Below, one piece after another: positions 32,370-44,390 of a stretch of 64,000 nucleotides of DNA (position 1 is the stretch's first letter; the number at the start of each line of letters is the position of its first letter). The stretch is from assembly GCA_034401135.1 (NCBI GenBank), contig JAWZSP010000005.1:3348001-3412000 (forward strand). Direction: 5' to 3'. This DNA is from Volutella citrinella (lineage: Eukaryota; Ascomycota; Sordariomycetes; Hypocreales; Nectriaceae). The position numbers and the translations under genes are program-made. The notes under the pieces were generated by a model, which ran no database searches, was not told where the DNA came from, and saw only the letters and a program-made list of their open reading frames with translations.

Positions 32370-34854
32370 CTACAGCGATCGCCCCAGGAAATTCAAGCCC
32401 TCCAACCGCATGGGGTCTCCATCTTGCAGCACAGCGCCCAAGTCAGCCGCAATATCCCCCTCTCCCTCCCAAGGCCCGTAGAGCAGGTTGAAGTATTGGT
32501 CCTCAAAGGCCTTGGCCTGGGCCATGACCTCGGCAGTCGGCGCATCGTCTGCCGCAAAGTCAAGGGGCGCCGCCGCCGAGCTCTCCGCGGCCGTCTTGTG
32601 CGCATCCGGGTGGGGAGCCGCCTGGGGGAAGGCCTCGGGGTGCGCTGCGCCATGGAGCCGCTTGGCGATTGACACGTCCAGGTACTGGAGGAACAGATCT
32701 AACACGTTGTTGTTGATTCGCCAGTACTTCTGGACCTCCTGGAGGCCCAGCAGGCACATCTGGGCCCTGTGCTCTGCGATGCGGCGATTGACGTCCATGC
32801 CTCGCCTGATGTTGATGGCGTGGATGCACAGCGCCGCAAAAAGGCTCGTTATGCTGGCGCGTGTTAGATGCTGCTGGTGGTTTGCGGATTTACACTTACA
32901 GATGCATTTGCCCGTATCGAAGGGTCCCTTGCGCGAGCATATCCTCGGCGATGCGGCTGATCTTCGACGCGGCAACCACTGTGATCTTCCCGTCGTGATG
33001 CTCCACGCTCTGCCGGAGGAAGTTGTGCCGATAGATTAGAATCCGGTGGTGGCTTTCGTGATGGTCAGCGAGAGAATCACATGGTCCCGGAACGACTCAC
33101 TTGTAAGCCAGCAGAAGGAGGTGGGACCACACCGACGCAGTGCCATCCTCAGCGCCCTGGGCCACCTCTTCGGGGAGGCTCCTCTTCCAGTCCTCCAGCA
33201 TGTCGTCGAGGTACTGGACTTGCTCCGGCGTCGCTTCTGGCCTGGTTGGGACGAAGTGGACGTCGATAATCTGCCCCACTGCATGTGCCTGGATGTCAGC
33301 TCTGTGAAGCGGTCAGATGTACGCTCTGCATAAACTCACGTATCTTGGAGAGCTCCACCATCTTGATCGTGTACATAATGTGTTCCGGCGTGCAGCTTCC
33401 AAAGGGAGACGAGATGCTATCCTCGATTTCTGACTCGAGATCAGATGGACAGAGCGGCTCGATGTCGCAGTCTTCGTCCCGTATCCGGCTAGGTAAGCCT
33501 AGGGATGCCGCCGCTTGTCGTTCCCTGACCTGTTTCATGGTAAGAAAACGAGCAATCAATGATGTGAATCGTCTCCACCTACGTAGATGGACCACCAGAT
33601 TCTTCTCCTTAGCCTTGCTCGATGGGCGTCTCTGGTGGTGAATTTGGCCCTACGGGACGATTAGTCAAGTCATCAAACAAAAGTCAGTGATAGAGGCCAG
33701 CCACTCACGACCGATGTAGGCCATAGGATTCTGCAATGCCAATCACTACGCCCAGCCAATACCTTACATCCCTCACATCGGAGGGGCCACTCCTCCAGAA
33801 GCTCATAAGGAACAGGGACTGGAGCAGGGTAATCTCGTCCTGCTCCCAGTCGGCATGAAACAGCAGCCGGGCCCTGGTGTAGAAGATGGACTTGGCCTCG
33901 GACCGGTCCTTGAAGCCCATGGAGAGAATAGTGTCATTGTCGCAGTATGTGGCTCCGATGAACAACATGGACTGCATCAGGATATATGAAACATCAGCTG
34001 AGGCCAGTCGGCGCGTGAACTCGGCCCTGTCGAGGATGGGAAAGCAGGGGTGGAACCAGGTAAAGTAGGCCTGAAGTGCGGGTATGCACGCTTGGAGATC
34101 CGGCAAGGTGAGAGCGCCTTCGTCTCGAAGGTAGCGGGATGTTGCGGCACTCATCCGCTCCGTGCTGGCCGGCAAAGCGCCCTCGGCCACTGACGGCGGT
34201 GCGTTGCCTATCGGGAAGAGCAGCCTCGCGCGGTGCTCATTGTTCTTGGGCCCGCCGCGACTATCCGATCCCTCACCGGCCTGCTGCCGCCCGGGGACAA
34301 GGGTCAGGAAGTTGGATTCTCCAAAGAAGAGCGTTCCGGGCGTGGCGGTGTCGCCAGATGGTGAGGGCGTCCTCGCCGGCAACCGAGTACTGGAGCAGCT
34401 GGCGGGATGCGCAGGGCTGCCGCTCTGGGGGATGGACTGGCGGGTGGACCCAGACACGGATGCGACATCTTCGCCATTGGAAGACGGTGCCAATGGAGTT
34501 GGCGGGAGCTGGACGGGTTCTGTTGGCCGCCGAGATCTCCTCGGGTATCTGGTGTCCCGGTTAGCAAGGGCTGCGCCGAGTGTGTGTGTGTGTGTGTGTG
34601 TGTGAGAAAGCCGGTCAAGGCAAGGTGAGCCCGTACCTCCCGCGCCGAGATGGCAATACTTCGCAGGCGGCGCCCGCAACTTCGCAGTTGGAGCACGGCT
34701 GGCGCTCTGTGACATCGCACTTTACCCTCCGCGAATTGCACACGCGGCACGCATGTTTCGCCCGTACTCTCTTGGCCGAGCCCGGGCCCGTGTCCGTGTC
34801 GGCGTCCTCAGCGAGCGCCGACCGCCCGCGGCGTGGGGTGCCTTGCTGGCCCAT
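32370..34854 (-). CDS. Zn2Cys6 transcription factor
   Basis: Seven exons: 34637-34854, 34548-34709 region excluded, so 33709-34548, 33583-33649, 33340-33529, 33101-33299, 32900-33052 and 32370-32853. The product is about 716 residues. Residues about 33-65 have the full cluster (ACRVCNSRRVKCDV..PCSNCEVAGAAC), six cysteines. A Ser/Pro-rich linker leads to the fungal-specific regulator domain (YFTWFHPCFPILDRAEF, then RRRIWWSIYVRERQAAASLG and LPSRIRDEDCDIE). The first intron contains a (TG)12 repeat on the plus strand. The intron at 33300-33339 is only 40 bases and is the least certain join. Target genes are unknown; the nearest genes are an acyl-CoA dehydrogenase and the HTD2-like gene, which may be coincidence. 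Confidence 0.85.
34581..34604. repeat. (TG)12 dinucleotide microsatellite
   Basis: Twelve TG units on the plus strand, lying in the first intron of the zinc-cluster regulator on the minus strand (where it reads as CA). It is close to the 3' splice site of that intron, between the coding part for the zinc cluster and the linker, so length changes could affect splicing. Confidence 0.9.
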
Positions 34855-35169
34855 GGCAAAAAGGCGATATGCCGCGCTCTGGATGAATCGGCCTCTTGAA
34901 GCCTTTTAAATTCCAGGATTCGTTGGTGAATCGCTTATTTGCCTGAGTAGCCGGCGAGATGAAGGTTGTGTAAGAGCAAGACCAGGTCGGAGCGGCGCCG
35001 GAGTGGGGATTCGGCTATTTGCGATCCATATAGCCGGAGCTCCAGCAAAGCACTAACTTGTTCGGCCCCAGTATATTTCTTCCGCCATCAACGTCATAAC
35101 GGTATTGAATTGTAGTAATAAGTAACAGGCTTGGCTTCTATTGCTATGAATTGACCGGATCCTTGCCAT
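34855..35169. other. Intergenic, no gene supported
   Basis: About 0.3 kb holding the regulator's promoter and the 3' end of the acyl-CoA dehydrogenase gene. Nothing else seen. Confidence 0.5.
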
Positions 35170-36477
35170 CTAGTAGCTGCGAGGAAGATGAAGGACCCTC
35201 TCGCCGATAAAATTCAGAATCATCTCCCGACTCACGGGCGCAATACGCGGCACCAGACACTCCCGGAACCACCTCTCTACATCATACTCCATCGCGTAGC
35301 CCATCCCGCCGTGCGTGAGGACGGCCCTCTCGCAGGCCGTAAAGGCCGCCTCGGCCGCCATGTACTTTGCGCTGTTGGCCGCGATCCCGACCTCGTCCTG
35401 CCGCACCGACGAGTCCGTCTTGCTCTGGTCGTAGAGCCGCGCCGCGTGGTACGTCGCCAGCTTGGCGCCCTCGAGCCTCATGTAGGCGTCGGCCAGCGGG
35501 TGCGCGATGCCCTGGTTCATCCCGATCGGCCGCTGGAAGACGACTCGCTCGCGCGCGTACTCGCTGGCCTTCTTCAGCGCCGCGTAGCCCAGTCCCAGCG
35601 CCTCGCCAGCTAGGAGACATCTCTCTGCGTTCATGCCGTGCAGAATCATCTTGAAGCCCTTTCCTTCCTCGCCGATCAGGGAGTCGGCGGGGATCTGGTA
35701 GTTGTCGAAGAAGACCTCGTTGGCGTCGACTGCGCGTCCGCCCATCTTCTTGATCTTCCTCAGCTCCAGCCCGCCCTGGTCCCGGTTCAGGTCGATACAG
35801 AAGAGCGATAGGCCCTCGCTTGCCTTCTTGACCTCTTCAATGGGAGTTGTGCGTGCTAGGAGAATCATCTTTGACGCCACTTGGGCGCAGGTGATCCAGA
35901 TCTTCTGCCCCGTCACGCTGTACGACCCGCCGCCGTTCTTCTTTGCCGTCGTCGAGAGGCGCAGAGTGTCCAGTCCTGCATTGGGCTCCGTGACGCCGAA
36001 GCAGACCCTCCACTTGCCAGAAACAATGTTGGGCACGGTCTCGCGCAGCTGGTCGTCGGTTCCAAACTTGGCCAGCGGCTGCGTTGCGTAGACGTTGGCG
36101 TGGATCGACTGCGCGCCCGCCATCCCGGCTCCAGATTCCGCAATGGTCTGCATCATCATCGTCGCTTCTGATATCCCAAGCCCTGAGCCCCCGAGGTGCT
36201 CGGGAAGTGCGATTCCTAGCCACCCGTCCTTGGCAAGCGCTGCATGGAACTCTTTCGGATCACGCTCCTCTTGGTCCAGTTCTTGCCAGTATGTGTTTGG
36301 GAACTCAGAGCAGACTTGTCCAACGGCTTCCCTGACCGTGAGTTGATTCTCAGTAAACCCCGTGAGACTCATCAGAGGTCTGGGGCTGGTCGTGGAGAAG
36401 CATCGCGACCGGTGTGACATGCGACCGGCGCGAAGCGGCCGTGCCAGAAGTTGCAGCGTTGTAATTGAGGTCTTCAT
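35170..36477 (-). CDS. Acyl-CoA dehydrogenase family protein
   Basis: A single exon of 435 residues from ATG 36477 (MKTSITTLQLLARPL); the frame is open ten codons further upstream but has no ATG there. The N-terminal 35 residues are basic and lack acids, fitting a mitochondrial leader. The flavoenzyme motifs are in order: helical N-domain (LGGSGLGISEATMMMQ), the beta-domain motif CFGVTEPNAGLDT (usual form ..TEP.AGSD), KIWITCAQVASKMILLART, and the C-terminal signature RVVFQRPIGMNQGIAHPLAD with a late GGMGYAMEYDVERWFREC. The substrate chain length or amino-acid pathway cannot be read from this. The usual Ser in AGSD is Leu here, a small oddity near the flavin. The family call is secure. Confidence 0.92.
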   Translation of the reverse strand: MKTSITTLQLLARPLRAGRMSHRSRCFSTTSPRPLMSLTGFTENQLTVREAVGQVCSEFPNTYWQELDQEERDPKEFHAALAKDGWLGIALPEHLGGSGLGISEATMMMQTIAESGAGMAGAQSIHANVYATQPLAKFGTDDQLRETVPNIVSGKWRVCFGVTEPNAGLDTLRLSTTAKKNGGGSYSVTGQKIWITCAQVASKMILLARTTPIEEVKKASEGLSLFCIDLNRDQGGLELRKIKKMGGRAVDANEVFFDNYQIPADSLIGEEGKGFKMILHGMNAERCLLAGEALGLGYAALKKASEYARERVVFQRPIGMNQGIAHPLADAYMRLEGAKLATYHAARLYDQSKTDSSVRQDEVGIAANSAKYMAAEAAFTACERAVLTHGGMGYAMEYDVERWFRECLVPRIAPVSREMILNFIGERVLHLPRSY

Positions 36478-37039
36478 TACGATATTCAACCCAATATTAA
36501 CAGCCAATGAAGGTGTCTGACCAAAGACGAAACCGTTGACTACAACGCCTCTGTTTTAAAGCTGTATCCCCTCAATCCCAGGTGCAAGCGCCCGGGCGGA
36601 AGTGACCGAGGCTCCACTTCATATAGCCGAATACAGCACACTCTTGACTGGCCGGTTAATGGCAATGCCCACGGTACGGACGGAGAGGTCACCAGATATC
36701 GCACGGCTTCTTCAGTTTTGTGCCTTTTGTGTGTTTGGGGCGAACTACACATTCACATGTACTCAACCAGTACAACTATTTTGGTGGCTTGACTGTGGAG
36801 TCGGACTCTAAAACCACTGACGCTTGCCATTGACGCTTGCCCTGAAGACATGGGATCGGTCATGCGCAGATGTTGAGCATATGCTACCGGCAGCGTAGTA
36901 TGGGCTGTTTATAAAATTACCGTGATCTCACTAGGCAGTTTGACACAATATACAGCAGGATGTCTACTAGAAATGAGCCTCAGCATCACATTGCCCATCC
37001 TCAGTACCAGACCATAGGATAGGCGAGTTGTACTTGGCT
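36478..37039. other. Intergenic, no gene supported
   Basis: About 0.56 kb between the acyl-CoA dehydrogenase start and the 3' end of the P450 gene. Only short frames, none convincing. Confidence 0.5.
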
Positions 37040-38888
37040 TCATGGGTCTTCTAAGCTCACGTAACAGTCCGTCGGGAGGTTGACCAACCTCTCGGTGATT
37101 GAATCCCCATTGAGTTTCTCGTCCAGCTCCCCAAACTTGAAGTTCCATGTGAGCAGCGTCACCATCGTTCGCAGTTCGATGAGTGCCAGCCTCTTGCCAA
37201 AGCACTGCCTGGGCCCCGTTGAAAACGCAAGATTGGGCCCGGCTCTCGGGTTAAACACCTCTTTTGGCGCTCCTTCGGCTTGCTCCTCGAGTTTTAGCCA
37301 TCTCTCTGGCTTGTATTCTCGCACGTCGTCGCCCCAGGCCGGCACGCGGTCCTTGTCCATCTGGCATCCGCTGGTCCTCAGATCCTCTGGCACAGTAATC
37401 GCTGGCTCCGTCAAAGAGGGTCCCGTGAGCGGCAGAATCAAGTTGACGCCCTTGGGGATCGAGTATCCCAGGACCTCGGTGTCGCATTTGGCCGTTCGAA
37501 TGAGGAGCGTGACGATGGAACCGAACCTCAAGGTTTCCTCGATTACCGCATCCAAGAAAGGAACCGAAGAGGCTGTAATCTCGCCCATACTGGGCCAACG
37601 ACCTTCCTTGTATGCGCGAGAGTGTGACTTTCGGAGATCCGACCGCAGTCTGGCTTGAATCGTCTGGTATCTAGCCATATACTTCACCCACCAAGACATA
37701 ACCGTGGCAGAGGTATCATGGCCCCCGAGAAGATATCCAAGAAGCTATTCGGTGTTAGAAATTGAGGGTTCACACAGTGTTGAACTCTCCAGCTCTTACC
37801 TCATCTCTGACAATTGGCGAATAGTAGTCAGGCTTGCGGTCTGCCCTCTTGGCTGCATTCATCTCCCTCCACAACAGCTGGTCCAGGGCGCTTCTGTATC
37901 CCACTTCACCCCCTGAAACCATTCTTTCCAGGCTCTTTGTTGTCTGTCGACGTATTAAGCGCCTCCGATACCACCATGCCTTGGCGTGTCGTGGGTTAAG
38001 CATCGCCAGGTACTGGCTCAGCGTCGGGAAGGGGCTGCGCTGGGCGATGGAAATCATTTCGGGGATCTCCAGCAGTGCCTCTGTTTCCGGGTCCGATGGA
38101 CCGTGAGGGAAGTCGATTGGGGCGTCAGTATGAGGATCGGGGCTGATCTTGAGCGATTGAAGGTGATCCAGTTCTCTTTGGACGGTTGCCTTGTCGCCCT
38201 CGACGCCAAAGGCTACGCTGCAGATGACATCCAGAGCAGCCAGGTAGAAGTCACGACCGACTAAAAACGGGCGTCCTTGAGCCTTTTCCTTCTTCAGCTT
38301 CCAAAGGTCAACGAGTTTCGATACTCGTTCATACAGACGTGGCGCAGAAACCTAGAGAGTACAAGGAAACTCAGCGAATAATTACCCTGCCATCGCTCAT
38401 GGCAGATTTACCTCGTTTAAGAACGATGGCGTCATGAGATCTCTCAACAGTTGTCGGTGCGCTCTGAAGTGAGGATCTCTAGTCTCCATCGTCATGTGAA
38501 AGTTCGGCGCCGTTAGCCCGATGACTTCCTTATTCCTCGTTCCGCGGTCAAACTGGGTGAGGCGACGGGAACAAATGTCGACGACCTCTCGGTAGTCCGC
38601 TACGACGACCGTCGGCTGGTCAAAAGGCTGGATAAATAGTTGCACCAACGGCGAATTATGTTCTCTGGGCTGGTTCCATATCCACCGCCGGCGGTACCGC
38701 GCCCTCTTCATGTCAACCAGATCACCCATGAACCGTGATGCGGCCTGGTGGTTGTACGGAATCCCGGGTAGTGGTCTGGGTCGTATATAAAGGCGGCATC
38801 GATAAACGGCTACGGATATCTTGAAAGTAACAAAGAGGAGTGGGATGGCGGCAAGGACCCTGAGGTCGGGGAGAACGGCCAAGATCAT
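37040..38888 (-). CDS. Cytochrome P450 monooxygenase
   Basis: Exons 38412-38888, 37800-38351 and 37040-37744 give 577 residues, with GTAAAT and GTAAGA donors and a TCTAAC branch site in the second intron. ATG 38888 precedes a membrane anchor (MILAVLPDLRVLAAIPLLFV). The P450 marks are all present: the I-helix oxygen-binding motif GGHDTSATV right after the second intron, the ExxR motif in EETLRFG, PERW in YKPERWLKLEE, and the haem loop FSTGPRQCFGK with the ligand Cys near residue 524. It should be an ER-bound enzyme using molecular oxygen and a reductase. Substrate unknown. No polyketide or terpene gene lies beside it, so membership in a metabolite cluster is not supported here. Confidence 0.93.
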
Positions 38889-40784
38889 AGTCAAAATCGA
38901 CGTGCACAAGGTTGAAATGAAGAGGACAGAAAGCGGAAAGTCGAAGTAAAGTGCCCAAGATTCTTACTCGAGGGAAGCACTGTCAGCCGGGCGCCTGCCC
39001 TATGCGTAGGACTTCACCGCTCTCGTCTATGAATGGAGGCCCCCTTGGTGGTTCACTGCCACCGAAGCCAATATGCCAACAGCGACTCAGCGCGCCAGAA
39101 GCTGAGTTAATTTGACACACACTGTCACAGCTATGCGTAAGAGAGTGTCTAGCTGCCGGCCGGGGATTGAGGTGCGCCAACGGTGGCATCCTTGCATCGA
39201 GGCTGCCAGGTGATCGCTTCTATTCACCCTTACATACTTCGATGCCATATACGCCATTATGTCCGGCCAGCATGGGCAAGCCACGAAATGAGATCAATCA
39301 GAATTGGGGCGGCGGTGCGCAAGATGCCTGGATTCAGGCCAGCTTATTTGGGTTTGTGGTCTCACCGTGTCCGGTTGGGCGTCGAGGCTGGCATGCCCTG
39401 GTAGTCCTGCGTCATTAGACGAGACGGCTTTGGACCTTTGGGTCGTGCTGACAGCATTCGCCCTCGTCATTATCTCAGATGATCCGGGCTACCGGGGTAG
39501 CGAGGGTTATTTGGTGTCTAGGTATGGGACCATCGTGCTGCAGCAGTCCACGCGTTTGTCAGTTATCACCTACTCATGAGCCCCTTCCTTGCGCATTCGG
39601 CCGAGTAGCTGAACATCAGTCGCGTGAAATGCTTTTTCCAGGCACCAGCCAGCCCAGACTGACCCCTTCAAGGTCCTCGAGGCATTGGGACCAGTGGATC
39701 CAGAGGCACCGGCGGTTTACATTTCAGCTGCCCACGGAAGTCGGGGCGGCAGGCAATCCGGGTAGCTCAACCAAGCCAAGGGAGCGTTGACGCGACTGAC
39801 AAGGATCAACATGAATCTGAATCTCGGGCCCGAAGCTGACCAACGACATTCGCAACCTATGTGTCTGCATGTCTGCATGACACGCTTGTTCCATCCGCGG
39901 GAGCTTGAAGATGTTCCAGGCCGCTGACGTCGACCGTCCCAAAGTATGGATACGACGATATCGCCGTTTGCCCTACCTCGATTGCGGCTGTTGTTGTAGG
40001 CGATAACACCAAAACACGCCGGCATTATCGGCGGCCGATACGTGGAGCGAACGTCGGGTACCTCACTGTTGACTTACCTACAGGCGGTTCAGTACTAGTA
40101 CTCACCTCCCCACTATACAACAAACAGCCCGCTCTCGGCTGCTTCATCAGCCCTGCAGCCGGTAGAGTCAAGATTGTGCACCACCGCCCATGATGGCGCG
40201 CGTGTGTGCGGATGGGGTACGGGGAAAGAGCACTAGTGCTGCAGATTCCAAAAAGCTTCATCGGTGCAGAGAGCGGTTGAGTGTCGGTGTTGCTGAGCCA
40301 GAATCACTCATCAGAGCTCATACGGGATGTTTAGGTCCTCCCGTCCAATCCGTTGCTCCGCGCGGCCTTGAACCCAGGCCCCGCCCCAGCCCCTCAGAGC
40401 GCCAAATACAGGGCCTCATATTGGCCTGCCCAGGCCGTTTCAGCGGGGCGCTTCCCCGCATCGCGCCGCTCAGATGCCTGCAAGTGCCTCTGCCCGAACC
40501 ACAACAGTGGCATGCGGGTGTCGCAAGCAGGTCCACCCTCAACTCGTTATCAACCCGACCCCTCGGGAAGCTGCTCCTCGCGGCAGCCGCCGAAGCGGCG
40601 GTGTCGTTGAAACGGCCCGCACGCCGATGTCACACATCCATTCACCTCCTCACCTGAAGAAACGGTGATTTGCATTTCTGGCATTAAGACAAGACAGCAA
40701 ACGCCCGAAAGAGAAGCGGTCTCAGAGCTTTATCCCCTCAGGCCCCCAGCAACCCCCCCAACGCCAGGGGCTCCCGCTCTCACG
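38889..40784. other. Large intergenic region, no gene supported
   Basis: Nearly 1.9 kb between divergent P450 and transporter genes. The longest open frame (40190-40657, +) is Arg/Pro/Ala-rich with no pattern and overlaps two other open frames, so it is rejected. I see no transposon or RNA gene. Confidence 0.5.
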
Positions 40785-42774
40785 ATGCCCCACATCTCCG
40801 GCCAGGACCCCGATCCCGGGGCATCATCGGGACGGCGCTTGCATACAGATTATCAGCCGCTGCTTGCAGGCAGCGACGACAGCAATGCGCGGGTGCCGAT
40901 CAAGCCTCCGGTTGGGAGCTCAGCCGGCGAAGAGCAGCATCTCGATGCTGCCGCGGCCCTGTTGCTGAAGCTGGGGAGGTGCCCCGACGAGCACATCTCC
41001 GTGTCCCCGGCCGACGATGCCCGGATCCTCCGCCGCATCGACATCGCTTTGCTGCCTCTCATGCTGACGGTGTACTTCCTCCAGGCCCTCGACAAGGCGA
41101 CGCTTTCATTCGCGTCCATCTTTGGCCTTATCGAAGACACAGGCCTGGAGGGAGACCAGTTCTCGTGGCTGGGCAGCATCGTGTACCTGGCGCAGCTCGC
41201 CATGCAGATCCCGTTGACCGTAGCCCTCGTCAAGCTACCTATCGGGAAGCTGACGAGCTTCATGGTCCTTGGCTGGGGGCTTACATTGGTGCTGATGACG
41301 TGGGCAAAGGACTTTCGTAGCCTGATGGTTGCCAGGTTCTTCCTCGGGGCGTTTGAGGCCAGCATCGGCCCCAGCTTCGTGGCCATCACGCAGATGTGGT
41401 GGAGGAGGAGGTGCGTTTAATGGTCCTTGTCTTGATGTAGAAAGGCCTCTGACCAATTTACAGAGAACAGACACTTCGAATTGGGTCCTGGTACTGCATG
41501 AACGGCCTAACCTGGGTGGTATGACTGACCTATCCAAGCCCCCCAACTGCCACCGAAAGCTAATTGACATGGCAGTTTGGGAGTCTCATCACTTATGGGC
41601 TCGCCAGTATTCACACGAGCATGAAGCCCTACCAGGTACGTACACACCGGTCCTACCATCCAGCAGCGAATCAACCCGGCTCATGCCTCGCCCCAGATCA
41701 TTTTTCTCTTCTTCGGCACTATCACCGTGGCCGTTTCATTCATCATGTTCGTGTGGATGCCAGACTCTCCGACCGAGGCCAAGTTCCTCAGCGACGAGGA
41801 CAAGCTCATCGCGATTGAGCGGCTACGGGATAACCAGATGGGCATCATGTCTCGTGAGTGGAGGCACACCCACGTCCTCGAAGCGCTGGGCGATCTCAAG
41901 ACGTGGTGCTGGTTTGCCATGATGTTTTGCATCTCAGTGCCCTCCAGCGGCATCTCCACGTTCGGCCCGCTCATCATACAGTCCTTTGTGTCAGACTCGT
42001 TCCAAACCATGCTGTTCAATGTGCCAATCGGGCTCTTGCACGTTGTCTCTGTGTCGGCAAGCGCTTACTTGTCGATGCAATGGAAGCTTAAAGGACCTGT
42101 TATTGCTCTGCTCTGCATTCCGCCCATTATTGGATGTCTGATTCTCCTGCACATTCCGCATTCTGTTGACAACAGAGGCATTCTTCTTGCCGGCTACTTC
42201 TGTCTCTCGACCTACGTCGGTATCAGTGAGTTTTCCCCTTGTCCTTCATTTTCGTCACGATGCCGCAGCTACTAATTACATCCTCGCTCGACTTCCAGCC
42301 CCGCTCATCTACTCTTGGTCTGCACAGAACACCGCAGGAGACACGAAACGCAAGTCAACTTCAGCTCTAGTCTTCATCGGGTCTTCGGCAGGGAACATCA
42401 TCGGCCCATTGCTTTACACTCCAGAAGAGGCACCCGCGTATTCTCGGGGCTTGCACGCCAATCTCATCTTGTTTATCAGCGTCATCGTTCTAGTTGCTGC
42501 GACTTCGATTCATCTACGGCGGTTAAACAACATGCATGCGCAGCGCAGAGTGGCATTGGGCAAGCAGGCCGTCTTGATTGACAGAAGTCTGGAGACCGCT
42601 GAGGAAGTAGAGCGAATACGGGTGATGGACAAGACATTGGGTGAAGGCGAGGCCCGTAATCCGGGCGAAGCCGAATCCGAGACCGGTTTGAGTAATACGA
42701 CGGCTGGGGTTCATGACAGAGGTTTTGAAGACACCACGGATTTGGAGAATGAGGATTTTATTTTTGTATTTTAG
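40785..42774 (+). CDS. MFS transporter of the allantoate permease (DAL5) type
   Basis: Five exons, 40785-41410, 41464-41518, 41576-41635, 41697-42225 and 42299-42774, give 581 residues; all joins keep frame. The first 85 residues are cytosolic. Then come about twelve membrane segments, starting RRIDIALLPLMLTVYFLQAL and DKATLSFASIFGLIEDTGLE, the start typical of the anion:cation symporter family that includes Dal5 and related vitamin or nicotinate carriers. Further marks are LVARFFLGAFEASIGPSFVA (written VARFFLGAFEA..), WYCMNGLTWVFGSLITYGLA, the central loop with MPDSPTEAKFLSDEDKLIAI and the late PLIYSWSAQNTAGDTKRKST. The long acidic C-terminal tail ends DFIFVF. Plasma-membrane uptake of a small organic anion is likely; the substrate is unknown. 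Confidence 0.92.
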
Positions 42775-44390
42775 CCCGGTTTGTTTTTGTCTATTCTTTT
42801 GCTCCCCTTGTTTTAAAATCTTTCATTTCTGTTCAACCGCTGCGGTCTAGCGTCGGATGGTTCGTGGCTGGGCCTCCTCCATCTGTTCGCGCATCATCTC
42901 AAGTGCCGCACGAGGCAAGTCAACATGTCTCAATATTAATAGCCGCATAGAAATTCCTATAGATTTACTAACTCATTTCATGCCAAGCTCTAATAGGATG
43001 CCCACGTGGTTGCCTTCGGCAAGGGTTGCCGCGAAAAATAGGCGTAGGGCCAGAATCCTTCCCAGCAAGCATTTCCTCTTTTGTGTAGGTAGAATCCATT
43101 TCTAACAAGAACATCAAGTGTAACACGCCAGCCCAGTTCAAGGCATTGCTTTTGGAGCATGCTTGGGAGCAGAGCCCGGGGATCCCCGCCATCCTCAATG
43201 GCGCGAGCTATGAAGACATTGATCATGTCAACCAAGGCACCGGTATGTTTGCCCTTGTACCCTCTGTGTCTGGCTTATTGCTGATGTGTCAGATACACAG
43301 GCCTCTAAGATCGTACAGCGCGCCATTGGCCACGAATATCCTGATCGGCCCGGCTGTGTTCCATCAGGTCTAAGCACGTTACTCACAGTGACACGGCCAG
43401 ACCCGACGATTGCGACATGAGAATTGCGATGAAGCCAATTGAGTTTATATGCATATTGATAAGGGCTACTAACAAAGTAGTCAAGAGCTGATCCTGGGGA
43501 TTTTCCCCATCAGCACGAACTAGCGCCGCTAGACGAACAGATATGGGGCGAAGATGTCTGTTGTCGGGTCTTGTTACCCTGCGTTTCAACAGGGCGTGTG
43601 TATCGGTGCTTCAGAGTATGGAAAACGTGGCACAGACGACCTTGCCCGTCTCATCAATGGGATGGCCCCTACCAAGCAGACGAAGTAGAGATTTGCTTCA
43701 ATAATTGATACATCGGACCATCTTCCGATTCTTCCGTCATTGGGCCTCGATATGGGGTACGTTGTAGCCTACGGTCTTAGTGGCTGAATCGCAGATCTCA
43801 GCACATGTCCCTACGGAGAGAATCGGTTGGGGGACGTGTCAAAATCTAGGCCAAGGAGGCCACTAGAGTGATGCTGTGGCTCTCGGCATGGGGTGCCGTG
43901 CCGCAAGTCTTGGCCGGAGGGGGTCCGTCCGTAGGAGGTGAGGCAGCCAACTCACCTTACCTTGCCACCCAGCGGGTAGCACCGCCACCTCTTAGTGGCT
44001 GAAGCTCAAACTGGGGGGTGACGACGCTTGCCAACCGCCAACAAGTTTGTTCATGTTCAAAGCTCGAAACAGCTATTCTCCTGTTACATCATCGATATTA
44101 TAATCCTGCGCCCATTCACGCATCAAACCAAGCCCGCCTCACATTGCTTAAAATTCCTAGGACTCTGCCTCAACCTTGCGTGTGGAGCGAATTTGTGGTG
44201 TTAACCCCACATAAGCTTGTACCCCTCCTCGTCAGCTCTGCCCAAGACGGATCCTCGGCGCCAACAGCCAGCTTTCTATTTAAGGAATCGAGCCAGCCTC
44301 GAATCATTACTCCTCATCACACTCTTCGTTGGCTTTGTCGCCTTTCTTCTTCGTCCTAGCGATTTCAGCAATCACACATCTCCAGCAAAC
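42775..44390. other. Intergenic with a possible P450 relic
   Basis: About 1.6 kb. Minus-strand frames at 43383-43589 (RADGENPQDQLLTTLLVALI) and 42968-43235 vaguely resemble the helix I region and following part of a P450, but frames are broken and no haem motif is seen. The right end is the chitinase 5' region and contains an in-frame hydrophobic stretch before the called start. Confidence 0.35.

Noticed and set aside
40190..40657. 155-codon open frame before the transporter
   Set aside because: Composition is Arg/Pro/Ala-rich and random in pattern; two overlapping frames are equally open.
36800..42774. Secondary-metabolite cluster around the P450, transporter and regulator
   Set aside because: No backbone synthase (polyketide, peptide or terpene) is present, and the genes between are ordinary metabolism.
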